Assembly: GCA_003153875.1 (NCBI GenBank) | Contig: PMBY01000038.1 | Span: 1-7,298, forward strand | Direction of reading: 5' to 3' | Source: Myxococcales bacterium | GTDB taxonomy: Bacteria; Myxococcota; Polyangia; Fen-1088 | Length of the DNA stretch: 7,298 nt | Part shown: positions 1 through 6,411 of the stretch, piece by piece | How positions within the stretch are numbered: the first letter of the stretch is position 1 | How the letters are laid out: every line of letters starts with the position of its first letter | Notes under the pieces: model-generated | The model's input: only the letters and a program-made list of their open reading frames with translations | Database searches by the model: none | What the model was told of the DNA's origin: nothing | Position numbers and translations under genes: made by a program

Positions 1-166
1 CCACCAAGTCCAACTCCCCTTCGGGGCGGCGCCAGTTTCGTTCGACAATGCGATAGCCGCGCGTTTCTAGAAGAGCGGCGGCCAGATCCTCTGCGCGAGA
101 CCCAACCGCTGCGCGGTCCGCGGACGGTTGCCGCCCCGAAGGGCAACCGCCCCTGCCATGGGTCAC
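1..166 (-). CDS. yraN: YraN/UPF0102 family protein, N-terminal part (cut by window edge)
   Basis: This is the first 55 codons of a minus-strand gene that leaves the window at base 1. From a GTG start (166-164) the reading frame has a variable leader of about 20 residues. It then gives [18 protein letters not shown] (residues 21-38) and [17 protein letters not shown] (39-55). This matches the start of the YraN family: a helix with a conserved Glu (E26 here), the GY-I---N-R segment, and the GE(I/L)DL(I/V) strand, whose Glu and Asp (E51, D53) align with metal-ligand positions of the restriction-endonuclease-like fold. Family members are about 110-130 aa, so roughly half is outside. The GTG overlaps the TGA of the upstream lipoprotein gene as GTGA (166-163), which supports this start and suggests translational coupling; only a weak AGAAGGG lies just before it. 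The cellular role of YraN is poorly defined, and a nuclease or DNA-processing role is an inference from the fold. Confidence 0.85.
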   Translation of the reverse strand, partial: MTHGRGGCPSGRQPSADRAAVGSRAEDLAAALLETRGYRIVERNWRRPEGELDLV

Positions 167-663
167 GGCCCTTCTTGGCAGGCCGTTTTTCCGTGGTTCT
201 CGGCGAGCTTGGTGTCGCAAGTCTGAGGTGTCGAAAAACTGGTGCCGATGAAGTCCTTGCAGAGACAGAGCTTCTTGCAGCAGAGCGGGCCGACGACAAA
301 AGCCACACCGCAGGCGTACCCGTGCTGACAGCGCAAATCGGTCACTTCCGCATTGTCCCGTTTCTGGCCGTCGCAGTCACTGTCCTTGGAGCATGTCGCC
401 GAGCAGTACGGGCCCGTATTGATGGTGCTTCCCTGAACGACGGGCTTCAAGCAGATGCGGCTGGGGCACTCAAGAGCCTGGTTGTTGTAGACAACCTGCG
501 ACTGGCCGGCGTCCGCCCCTATGTCACAGGGACGTCCAATCCCGTTGTCCTCGCACGCCATGCTGCCCAAGGCGGCAAGGGCGAGAAGCAGCGCTCCAAG
601 TAAGGAGATGCGAACCAGGGCGGTCAACAAGTGACGAGACGGGGAAGGCAGTTTCGCGCTCAT
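163..663 (-). CDS. Cysteine-rich secreted lipoprotein, unknown function
   Basis: The product is 166 residues from the ATG at 663-661. That start is chosen because a very strong AGGAGGAG lies 7 bases upstream (678-671) and because it begins a normal signal peptide; an upstream ATG at 732 would overlap the predicted promoter. Residues 1-36 have a basic start (K4, R10, R18) and a hydrophobic core (about 19-33), then GSMAC with C37 as likely lipidated cysteine. The lipobox is imperfect (Ser at -3, Met at -2), so plain Sec secretion is possible. The mature part has 14 further cysteines: 46, 66, 71, 87, 91, 97, 112, 118, 128, 129, 133, 135, 149 and 162. They include [11 protein letters not shown] (87-97) and CCKKLCLC (128-135). 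The even number and extracytoplasmic location suggest up to seven disulfides. CSKDSDC-type segments are common in myxobacterial cysteine-rich surface proteins. No enzymatic motif is visible and I do not assign a function. The gene is followed by yraN with a GTGA overlap. Confidence 0.85.
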   Translation of the reverse strand: MSAKLPSPSRHLLTALVRISLLGALLLALAALGSMACEDNGIGRPCDIGADAGQSQVVYNNQALECPSRICLKPVVQGSTINTGPYCSATCSKDSDCDGQKRDNAEVTDLRCQHGYACGVAFVVGPLCCKKLCLCKDFIGTSFSTPQTCDTKLAENHGKTACQEGP

Positions 664-670
664 CGAAGGA

Positions 671-678
671 CTCCTCCT
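671..678 (-). promoter_or_regulatory. Strong ribosome-binding site of the cysteine-rich lipoprotein
   Basis: On the minus strand the sequence is AGGAGGAG followed by a 7-base spacer and ATG at 663. It is nearly a full match to the anti-Shine-Dalgarno sequence. It decides the start in favour of codon 663 over the upstream in-frame ATG at 732, and it suggests efficient translation. Confidence 0.85.
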
Positions 679-730
679 GTCCGCTCGGCCGAAGCCGAGG
701 GCAAGCACGGTAAGGCACCAAGGATGGAAC

Positions 731-758
731 ATATTAGCTACGCGAGGTCGCCTGTCAA
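731..758 (-). promoter_or_regulatory. Predicted sigma70-type promoter for the lipoprotein-yraN unit
   Basis: Read on the minus strand, a perfect -35 box TTGACA (758-753) is followed by a 16-base spacer and TAATAT (736-731), a 4-of-6 match to the -10 consensus. The expected transcription start is near 724, giving a leader of about 60 bases before the ATG at 663. Position and orientation fit the lipoprotein gene. This is a motif-based prediction only. Confidence 0.6.
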
Positions 759-809
759 CAGGGAATCGCAGCCTCGCATGGCAACATTTTGTTCCGAAGA
801 TTCGCGTAG
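738..809. repeat. Spaced 8-bp inverted repeat CTACGCGA / TCGCGTAG
   Basis: CTACGCGA at 738-745 is the exact reverse complement of TCGCGTAG at 802-809. The left arm lies in the spacer of the minus-strand promoter. The right arm lies 32 bases upstream of the -35 of the plus-strand promoter. Two half-sites in opposite orientation between divergent promoters could be binding sites for a shared regulator. With 56 bases between arms and only 8 bp each, chance is also possible. Confidence 0.35.
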
Positions 810-840
810 TTGACCGCGGTTCGTGGTGGGACGTTCTCCC

Positions 841-869
841 TTGACACCTCAGATCCGCGTGCCTAGGAT
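841..869 (+). promoter_or_regulatory. Predicted sigma70-type promoter for the TPR operon
   Basis: A perfect TTGACA -35 box (841-846) is followed by an optimal 17-base spacer and TAGGAT (864-869), matching four of six consensus -10 bases including the key first, second and last positions. Transcription would start near 876, giving a leader of about 190 bases before the first TPR gene at 1068. I found no comparably good box pair between 870 and 1067. This is a motif-based prediction only. Confidence 0.6.
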
Positions 870-886
870 GGCCCGGTTTCTAGGCA
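860..886. promoter_or_regulatory. Operator-like dyad over the TPR promoter -10 and start site
   Basis: TGCCTAG (860-866) and CTAGGCA (880-886) are perfect inverted 7-bp arms separated by 13 bases. Arm centres are 20 bp apart, about two helical turns, so both would lie on the same DNA face. The left arm overlaps the predicted -10 box TAGGAT (864-869), and the right arm lies just beyond the expected transcription start. This placement would suit a dimeric repressor. No specific regulator family was recognised from the half-site. Confidence 0.4.
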
Positions 887-1067
887 TAGCACCGACGGTA
901 GGGTCATCGACTCAATCGCTGCGGTTCACGAGTTGGAGCCCTGCAAACACCCAAACTAGCTTACGGTCGTGCGGCCGGGTAGGCGACTTCAAACACTTGA
1001 CTAATCTCTTCCACCAATTGCCCGCCGAAATCGTCTGAGGTGGGCGTTACCGACGCGAGGTCCATCC

Positions 1068-2831
1068 ATGAGCCGTGAAAAGGGTTGCGTATTGTTCCTG
1101 CTTTTCGCACTCACCCTGGCGGTGACGTCCGATGCCTGGGCGCAGAGACGGAAAAAGAGCAAGCCGGCCGGCGCCACGCCGGCGGGCGAGACTTCCTCGG
1201 GTTCCGGCGCGGCCGCAACCAAGTCCGTCAGTGAGGGCGGTACGCCCGAGCTGGAGCGAGCTGAGAAGTTCTACCAGCGCGGCGATTACTACATGGCCTC
1301 GATAGAGTTCAACAAGGCCATCGAGGGCGAAGGGGCGGGCGACGCGGGCGCGAAGATGCGCGCCGAGTTCATGATGGGCAAGACGCTGTTCAAGCTGAAG
1401 TTCTTCTCGGCGTCTTTGAGCTACTTTGATCGCATCGTCCAGAAGGGTCCCGCCCATCCCAACTACAATGAGACCTTGCAGTGGCTAGCGTCGCTTACTC
1501 ACCAGCCGGTGGATACCGCCGTCGTTCTGGAAAAGATCGGAAAGTACAACCGGCAGGAACTGGAAGCCCCGCAGCTCGAAGCGGTGCGTGACGAGTTGTA
1601 TTTCCTGCTTGGCAAGTACAACTACAACAAAGGCAAGTTCCAGGAGGCCGTTTCGCTTTTCAACTTGGTTCCGGACAAGAGCGCCTTCTACCCACAGGCC
1701 AAGCTGTTCGAAGGTGCGACCTACGTGCGCCAGTATACCGCCAAGCCCGCGGTCGAGGCCTTCAAGGCGGTTCTGCGGGCTGCGGAGGAGAGCCAGGATC
1801 CCAAGGTCAAGCCGTTCCAGGATCTGGCCAATCTCTCGCTTGCTCGGGTTTTCTACTCCACGGGCCAGTTCGAGATGGCGACCAAGTACTTCGACCGGGT
1901 TTCACCCGAGTCCTATGACTGGCCGAACAGTCTCTTCGAGGCTTCGTGGGCCAACTTCATGCTCAAGCAGCAAGGGTATTCCAAGGCCCTTGGCGACATC
2001 CACACCTTGCGCGCTCCCTTCTTTGAGTACTTCGTCAAACCCGAGTCCGTGGCGGAGGCTTTGACGGTCAAGGCGACCATCTACTTCTACAATTGTCTCT
2101 TCGAACGGGCTGCCAATTCCATCCAGGAGTTCAACGACTGGGTTCCCCAGGTGGCCGAAGGCCTCGCCAAGGCGCTGACCGGCAACCCTGCTAACGACCA
2201 GTTCTACGGGCTGGCGGTGAAGATTCGTGCCGGCAAGTCGGGCCTGCCTCCGGCGGTCGAACGGGCGGCGCGCGCGGTTCTTTCTGACCGCAGCTTGGTG
2301 CGTCGCTTTGACGCCATTCGTGAGTTGGACCGCGAGCTGGTTCAGCTCGAGAGGGCCGATGCGGCGTGGAAGAGCACTTCGGTGGCCACCAATCTGTATT
2401 CCGAAATCGGCGTGACCCGCGCTTTGGCGGTGAATGAAGCTGGCGAAATCGCTCGCAAGCGCGTCGAACGCCTGGTGAATGAGTTCCGCGTTCTCATCAC
2501 CCGCGTGATCAAGATTGAGTACGAAATTCTCCAGGGTGAAAAAGGCTCGCTGGAGGAAGACGTCAAGTCCGAGTCGCAGAGCGACAGCAGCGGCCGCGTG
2601 AAGGACATCAGTAACGTCCGTATCGACGACGAACACGAGTTCTGGCCGTTCATGGGCGAGTATTGGCGTGATGAACTCGGCTACTACCGCTACAAGCTTC
2701 TCAATAAGTGCGTGCACGGAAGTGCGGGACCCGAAGGGGCGCCGGCCAGTGCAGGACAGGAAGGTGCAGTGCCTGAGGGTGACGAAGCGCCGGCACCGGC
2801 ACCGGAATCGGCAGCACCGGCGGGCGAGTAA
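1068..2831 (+). CDS. Secreted tetratricopeptide-repeat protein with YWRDELGYY C-terminal motif
   Basis: The 587-aa product starts at an ATG preceded by GAGG (1057-1060) with 7-base spacing. Residues 1-25 form a Sec signal peptide: basic start, hydrophobic core (about 8-20) and AWA before Q26; there is no lipobox. A Lys/Pro/Ala/Ser-rich linker (26-58) leads into an alpha-helical TPR array. Recognisable repeats lie near 62-86, 96-127, 172-205, 208-240, 252-280, 289-311 and 330-355, with the typical A-----G-Y--A---F pattern. A helical, charged segment (about 395-500) contains coiled-coil-like stretches. The C-terminal block has an aromatic motif, EYWRDELGYY (531-540), then LLNKC. The last 37 residues are Ala/Pro/Glu/Gly-rich and partly encoded by a short CCGGCA-type repeat near 2790-2822. 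A periplasmic protein-protein interaction scaffold is inferred. It is the first gene of the TPR operon, 40 bases ahead of the AgmU-like gene. I recall similar proteins next to agmU-like genes in deltaproteobacteria but know no established name. Confidence 0.88.
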   Translation: MSREKGCVLFLLFALTLAVTSDAWAQRRKKSKPAGATPAGETSSGSGAAATKSVSEGGTPELERAEKFYQRGDYYMASIEFNKAIEGEGAGDAGAKMRAEFMMGKTLFKLKFFSASLSYFDRIVQKGPAHPNYNETLQWLASLTHQPVDTAVVLEKIGKYNRQELEAPQLEAVRDELYFLLGKYNYNKGKFQEAVSLFNLVPDKSAFYPQAKLFEGATYVRQYTAKPAVEAFKAVLRAAEESQDPKVKPFQDLANLSLARVFYSTGQFEMATKYFDRVSPESYDWPNSLFEASWANFMLKQQGYSKALGDIHTLRAPFFEYFVKPESVAEALTVKATIYFYNCLFERAANSIQEFNDWVPQVAEGLAKALTGNPANDQFYGLAVKIRAGKSGLPPAVERAARAVLSDRSLVRRFDAIRELDRELVQLERADAAWKSTSVATNLYSEIGVTRALAVNEAGEIARKRVERLVNEFRVLITRVIKIEYEILQGEKGSLEEDVKSESQSDSSGRVKDISNVRIDDEHEFWPFMGEYWRDELGYYRYKLLNKCVHGSAGPEGAPASAGQEGAVPEGDEAPAPAPESAAPAGE

Positions 2832-2871
2832 CCCTGACCGGACCCAGATCAGCCAAGCAAGGGAAATGAAA

Positions 2872-5800
2872 ATGAAGGATCATCGACGTTCCATTCGCTG
2901 TGCCTCGCTCGGCATCGTTCTCATCAGCCTGGGAGCGGGTTCGGGGACGGCATCTGCTGACGCAAAGTTCAAGAAGAAAGAGTTGGAAGTCCAGGGCGCG
3001 GCCCAGACTGAGCTGACAAAACCAAAAGAACCGCCCAAAGAACAAAAACAGACCGGGCCGGTGCTGACGGTGGAACAGTTCATCGGGCAACAGCAGGCGA
3101 AGATCCAGCAGATCACCGACAAGCAGATTACCCGCCTCAACCAGCTCATCAAGATCACGCCCAATGACGACCCCCAGAAGGCTGATTTCTACTTCCGGCT
3201 GGGCGAGCTCTACGCCGAAAAGCAGCGCTTCAACAGCCTCCAGGCGCGCAGCTTCGACGAGAAGATTTTCCAAGCCGAGCAGAAAAAGAACACCTCGCTG
3301 GCCGCGGATCTGAAGAAGAAACAGCAGGACGCCGAGAAGAATTCCGAGAAGTGGGCCAATGAGGCAATCAAGGACTACGTCGAGGCGTCGAAGCATTCGA
3401 AGTACGAGCGCATGGACGAGGTGTTGTTCCGCCTCGCCTACTTGCTGCAGATGATGAAGAAGGACGACCGGGCTCGGGAGTTCTTTCACCGTCTCATCAA
3501 GGACTACCCACAGTCGAAGTACGTTCCCAACGCCTACCTGTCTTTTGCCGAGTACTACTTCGCCAAGGGCGAGATGGAGAACGCGCTCAAGTTCTACGAG
3601 AAGGTGGAGCAGTTCCCCAAGTCGTCGGTCTATGGATTCGCCGTGTACAAGAAGGGTTGGGCCGAGATCAACCTGGGCAACTTCAAGTCGGCCCTGGGAA
3701 TCTTCGTCAACGTGATTGAGCTTTGCCGGGCGGGCAAGATCGACAAGGCTCAGCGCGGCCCCTTGGAAAAGGAAGCCAAGAAGGACTTGGTCAAGGCCTA
3801 CGCGCGTACCCCCGGCGCTGCTCCAGACAAGGCTTGGGAGTTCTTCCAGCGGATGGGTGGTGACTATGCCCCCAAGATGCTCGAGGCCCTAGCTGAGTTG
3901 TACTGGGAACAGGGCATGTTCCCCGAGTCGTCGAAGATCTATCGCAAGATCATGGCACTCAATGAGAAGTCAACGCGTCTGTGCGAGTGGCAATACAAGA
4001 TTCTGCGCAACACGCTGTCGGCCGGCAGCAAGCGCGATCAGGTGCAGGAGGTCAAGCGTCTGGGCACGGCCTATGAGTACGTCCAGAAAATGGAAGGCAT
4101 GAAGAAGGACGTGTTGACTGAGTGCAAGAACAACTACCACGACACCACGAAAGAGCTTGCCCTCATCTGGCACAAGGAAGCGCAGCGGACCAAGAACGCG
4201 GACACCTATCAGCTCACGCGCCTCATCTATAAGGAGTACCTGGATCACTTCAACAACGAGAAGGACACCCCGGAGATGACCTTCTTCTTCGGCGAAATCC
4301 TGTGGGTGACCGAGCAGTGGGCCGAGGCTGCCGAAACCTACACCAAGGTCGTCCAGTTGGATCCCAAGGGCAAGTACGTGAAAGAGGCGGCCTATGCGGC
4401 GGTGCTTGGGTGGAAGAATGCACTCAACATCGACGACTCAGGGGCCATGCCCGACAAAGACAAGAAGGACATGAAGCCACGCCAGATCCCGGCTGGCCAG
4501 CAAAAGATGATCGCGGCCTTTGACACCTACATCAAGTACGTGCCCGACGCGCCGGAGTTGGTGAAGATCAAGTACCGCAAGGCGAGGATCTTCTACGACT
4601 ACAACCATTTTGACGATGCGGTGAAGCTGTTCAGGGACATCGTCGACAAGCATGTGACCGACGAACTGGCCATCTACTCGGCCAACCTGCTGCTCGACTG
4701 TCTCAACATCATGAGCAAGTACAAAGAGCTGCTTGCCACCGTGGAGAAGTTCTTGGGCAATCCTGTCCTGATGAAGGACGAGGAGTTCAAGAAGCAGATG
4801 ATCGGCCTCAAGACCGACAGCCTGGTGGTGGAAGCCAAGCAGTACGAAAAGGAAAAGAACTACAAGGAATGCGGCACCTCATACGAGGCCGCCGCCGAGA
4901 CCATTCCCGACCACCCCAAGCATGCCGAACGTCTCTACAACGCCGGCCTTTGCTTCCAGAATGCCCGTCTGGTGGGCCAGGCCATCAGGGTTCGCCAGCA
5001 GTTGATCGAAAAGCATCCGAAGGATCCGCTGGCCCAGCGCGCCCTCTTCCAAATTGCCAGCGGCTATCACCAGATCGCCTCCTACAGCGAGGCGGCCAGA
5101 CGCTACGAAGAGTTCGCCACCAAGTTCCCAGGCGAGAAGCAGTCACGGGCCGCACTCGGCAACGCCTACACCTTCCGCATTGGGTTGGGTGAGTTCGAAA
5201 AAGCGGTCGACGACATGAACACCTTCGTCAAGTACTACGGAACCCGCGATGCACAGGACGCGGCCAACGTGGTGTTCCAGATGAGCGAGGTGTACGAGAA
5301 GCAGAACAAGACCGACGATCTGGTCAAGCATCTCACGGCCTACCTGAAAAAATGGGGAGCCAAGGGCGGCGTGGACAAGCAGATTCTTGCCCACTTCAAG
5401 CTGGGCGAGATCTCGTGGAAGCGTTCCTGTCCGCAGGAAGGCGTCAACGGCGCCTGCATCAAGGTCGAGCGCGTGACCGCGACCGGTCGGCAGAAGGTCT
5501 TTGCCGAGATCAACTCCAAGATCAAGGACAAGAAGAAGAAGCTGAAGGAGAAGCTGCGCACCCAGTGTGGGCCGCCCACCAGTTCGAAGATCACGGTCTA
5601 CGATCGCAACTCCAAGTACGCCAAGGACGGCCAGGACCACTTCAAGGAGGTTCTCAAGCTGTGGAGTCACGGCGAGGCAGCCAAGAAGATACCGGGCGCT
5701 ACCGCGAGTGAGCGTGCGGCGCGCGAGGTGATCGCCCGCTATGCGGCGGCCGGCTCGGCCTTCTACGGGGCCGAACAGCTGTACGAGCAGTTCCTGCGCG

Positions 5801-6402
5801 TGAAGTTCCCGGCCGGGCTCGATTTCCAGCAGCCCACCCAGTGGGACAAGCCCAAGGTCGCCGCGGCCAAGAAGAAGAAGTTCGAGGAGTCGAGCAAGAA
5901 GTTCCTCCAGTACATGACCGAGAAGACGTCTCTGGCTGAGAAACTGACGGGTCCCAGCGCCGACAAGAAGGGTCTGTATGACTTCGTGCTCGACCACCAC
6001 GTCGCGCACTGGACCATCGCGGCCTCGGCACGCATCGGACAAGTCTATGCGGATTTCGTCAACCAGCTCTACACCGCGGATATCCCCAAGGATCTCAAGG
6101 AGCAGGACGAGTGGGGCAACCGGCCACGCGAGATCTTCTGCGACGCCCTTGTCGACAAAGCCGAGCCCATCGAGTCGAAAGCCGTCGTCGGCTACGACTT
6201 GTGCTTGAAGGCCGCCACCAAGGAGTCCTGGTACAACGAGTGGTCGACCATGTGCGAGGTGGAGCTCAATCAGATGAAGCCCGCTGAGTATCCCTTGGCG
6301 GCCGAGATGAAGCCGGAACCTGGCTATGTCTCGACGCCTATCACGCCCGGCGGTGTCATCCCGGACCTACCCGACAACCTACAGGTTACTTCCAAGGACT
6401 AG
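2872..6402 (+). CDS. Large secreted TPR protein, AgmU/GltD-like
   Basis: The product is 1176 aa from ATG 2872, preferred because AAGGGA (2859-2864) lies 7 bases upstream; ATG 2866, two codons earlier, is too close to it. The frame stays open upstream to 2668, but that stretch lies inside the previous gene and is not protein-like. Residues 1-29 form a Sec signal peptide ending ASA before D30. TPR-like repeats occur near 103-120, 183-216, 218-250, 254-285, 331-365, 467-500, 563-596, 683-717, 720-754, 757-790 and 796-827. A Lys/Gln-rich helical insertion lies at about 121-175. A cysteine-containing insertion (C853, C862, C899) with a KDKKKKLKEK run interrupts the array at about 850-910. A C-terminal block (about 1030-1150) contains REIFCDALVDKAEPIE and WYNEWSTMCEVELNQ. 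Length, architecture, this C-terminal block and the following TPR lipoprotein fit AgmU (GltD) of M. xanthus, a periplasmic TPR component of the gliding machinery. The family match is from memory; NfsD-type paralogues of sporulation or other envelope systems are the main alternative. Confidence 0.82.
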   Translation: MKDHRRSIRCASLGIVLISLGAGSGTASADAKFKKKELEVQGAAQTELTKPKEPPKEQKQTGPVLTVEQFIGQQQAKIQQITDKQITRLNQLIKITPNDDPQKADFYFRLGELYAEKQRFNSLQARSFDEKIFQAEQKKNTSLAADLKKKQQDAEKNSEKWANEAIKDYVEASKHSKYERMDEVLFRLAYLLQMMKKDDRAREFFHRLIKDYPQSKYVPNAYLSFAEYYFAKGEMENALKFYEKVEQFPKSSVYGFAVYKKGWAEINLGNFKSALGIFVNVIELCRAGKIDKAQRGPLEKEAKKDLVKAYARTPGAAPDKAWEFFQRMGGDYAPKMLEALAELYWEQGMFPESSKIYRKIMALNEKSTRLCEWQYKILRNTLSAGSKRDQVQEVKRLGTAYEYVQKMEGMKKDVLTECKNNYHDTTKELALIWHKEAQRTKNADTYQLTRLIYKEYLDHFNNEKDTPEMTFFFGEILWVTEQWAEAAETYTKVVQLDPKGKYVKEAAYAAVLGWKNALNIDDSGAMPDKDKKDMKPRQIPAGQQKMIAAFDTYIKYVPDAPELVKIKYRKARIFYDYNHFDDAVKLFRDIVDKHVTDELAIYSANLLLDCLNIMSKYKELLATVEKFLGNPVLMKDEEFKKQMIGLKTDSLVVEAKQYEKEKNYKECGTSYEAAAETIPDHPKHAERLYNAGLCFQNARLVGQAIRVRQQLIEKHPKDPLAQRALFQIASGYHQIASYSEAARRYEEFATKFPGEKQSRAALGNAYTFRIGLGEFEKAVDDMNTFVKYYGTRDAQDAANVVFQMSEVYEKQNKTDDLVKHLTAYLKKWGAKGGVDKQILAHFKLGEISWKRSCPQEGVNGACIKVERVTATGRQKVFAEINSKIKDKKKKLKEKLRTQCGPPTSSKITVYDRNSKYAKDGQDHFKEVLKLWSHGEAAKKIPGATASERAAREVIARYAAAGSAFYGAEQLYEQFLRVKFPAGLDFQQPTQWDKPKVAAAKKKKFEESSKKFLQYMTEKTSLAEKLTGPSADKKGLYDFVLDHHVAHWTIAASARIGQVYADFVNQLYTADIPKDLKEQDEWGNRPREIFCDALVDKAEPIESKAVVGYDLCLKAATKESWYNEWSTMCEVELNQMKPAEYPLAAEMKPEPGYVSTPITPGGVIPDLPDNLQVTSKD

Positions 6403-6405
6403 GAG
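6401..6405 (+). promoter_or_regulatory. Ribosome-binding site overlapping the upstream stop codon
   Basis: AGGAG at 6401-6405 overlaps the TAG stop (6400-6402) of the AgmU-like gene and sits 6 bases before the ATG at 6412. The terminating ribosome covers the Shine-Dalgarno sequence of the next gene, an arrangement that favours translational coupling and matched synthesis of the two TPR proteins. Confidence 0.75.
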
Positions 6406-6411
6406 CCAGCG

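Larger units (their letters stand above)
664..1067. other. Divergent intergenic regulatory region
   Basis: This 404-base stretch separates the minus-strand lipoprotein unit from the plus-strand TPR operon. I see no convincing gene: short open frames here have no family signature, and the one at 823-1038 overlaps the promoter. It holds two outward promoters, the lipoprotein ribosome-binding site, two inverted repeats and a long leader for the TPR operon. No Rho-independent terminator, tRNA or riboswitch core could be recognised, and the 890-1050 leader shows no obvious strong hairpin by eye. Confidence 0.75.

Noticed and set aside
17..143. 14-base inverted repeat (CCCTTCGGGGCGGC at 17-30 on plus, 143-130 on minus)
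   Set aside because: Both copies fall in the yraN coding region and encode unrelated residues. The sequence is simple and GC-rich, and no mobile-element features flank it.
125..149. GC-rich hairpin with a UUCG-type loop just past the lipoprotein stop, resembling a terminator
   Set aside because: It has no T-tract on the minus strand and lies inside the coding start of the yraN-like gene, which overlaps the lipoprotein stop.
664..732. N-terminal extension of the cysteine-rich protein to the ATG at 732
   Set aside because: The ATG at 732 lies within the predicted -10 box. The extension would bury the signal peptide, and the strong Shine-Dalgarno points to 663.
933..962. Second plus-strand promoter TTGGAG-18-TAGCTT
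   Set aside because: Both boxes match the consensus poorly compared with the pair at 841-869.
997..1025. TTGACT near 997 as a -35 box closer to the first TPR gene
   Set aside because: No acceptable -10 box lies 16-18 bases downstream; that stretch reads GCCCGC-like sequence.
823..1038. Open frame of 71 codons on the plus strand in the intergenic region
   Set aside because: It overlaps the predicted promoter, has no ribosome-binding site or family signature, and its composition is not protein-like.
1902..2717. Long minus-strand open frames inside the TPR genes (also 2701-3489 and 5143-6042)
   Set aside because: They are antisense shadows produced by GC-rich codon use. The plus-strand frames have signal peptides and TPR patterns, while the antisense products show only low-complexity Leu/Arg-rich sequence.
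2785..2823. CCGGCA-type short repeat at the end of the first TPR gene as a terminator or tandem-repeat element
   Set aside because: It encodes the Ala/Pro tail, has only two exact units and no T-tract, and the next gene follows after 40 bases in the same operon.
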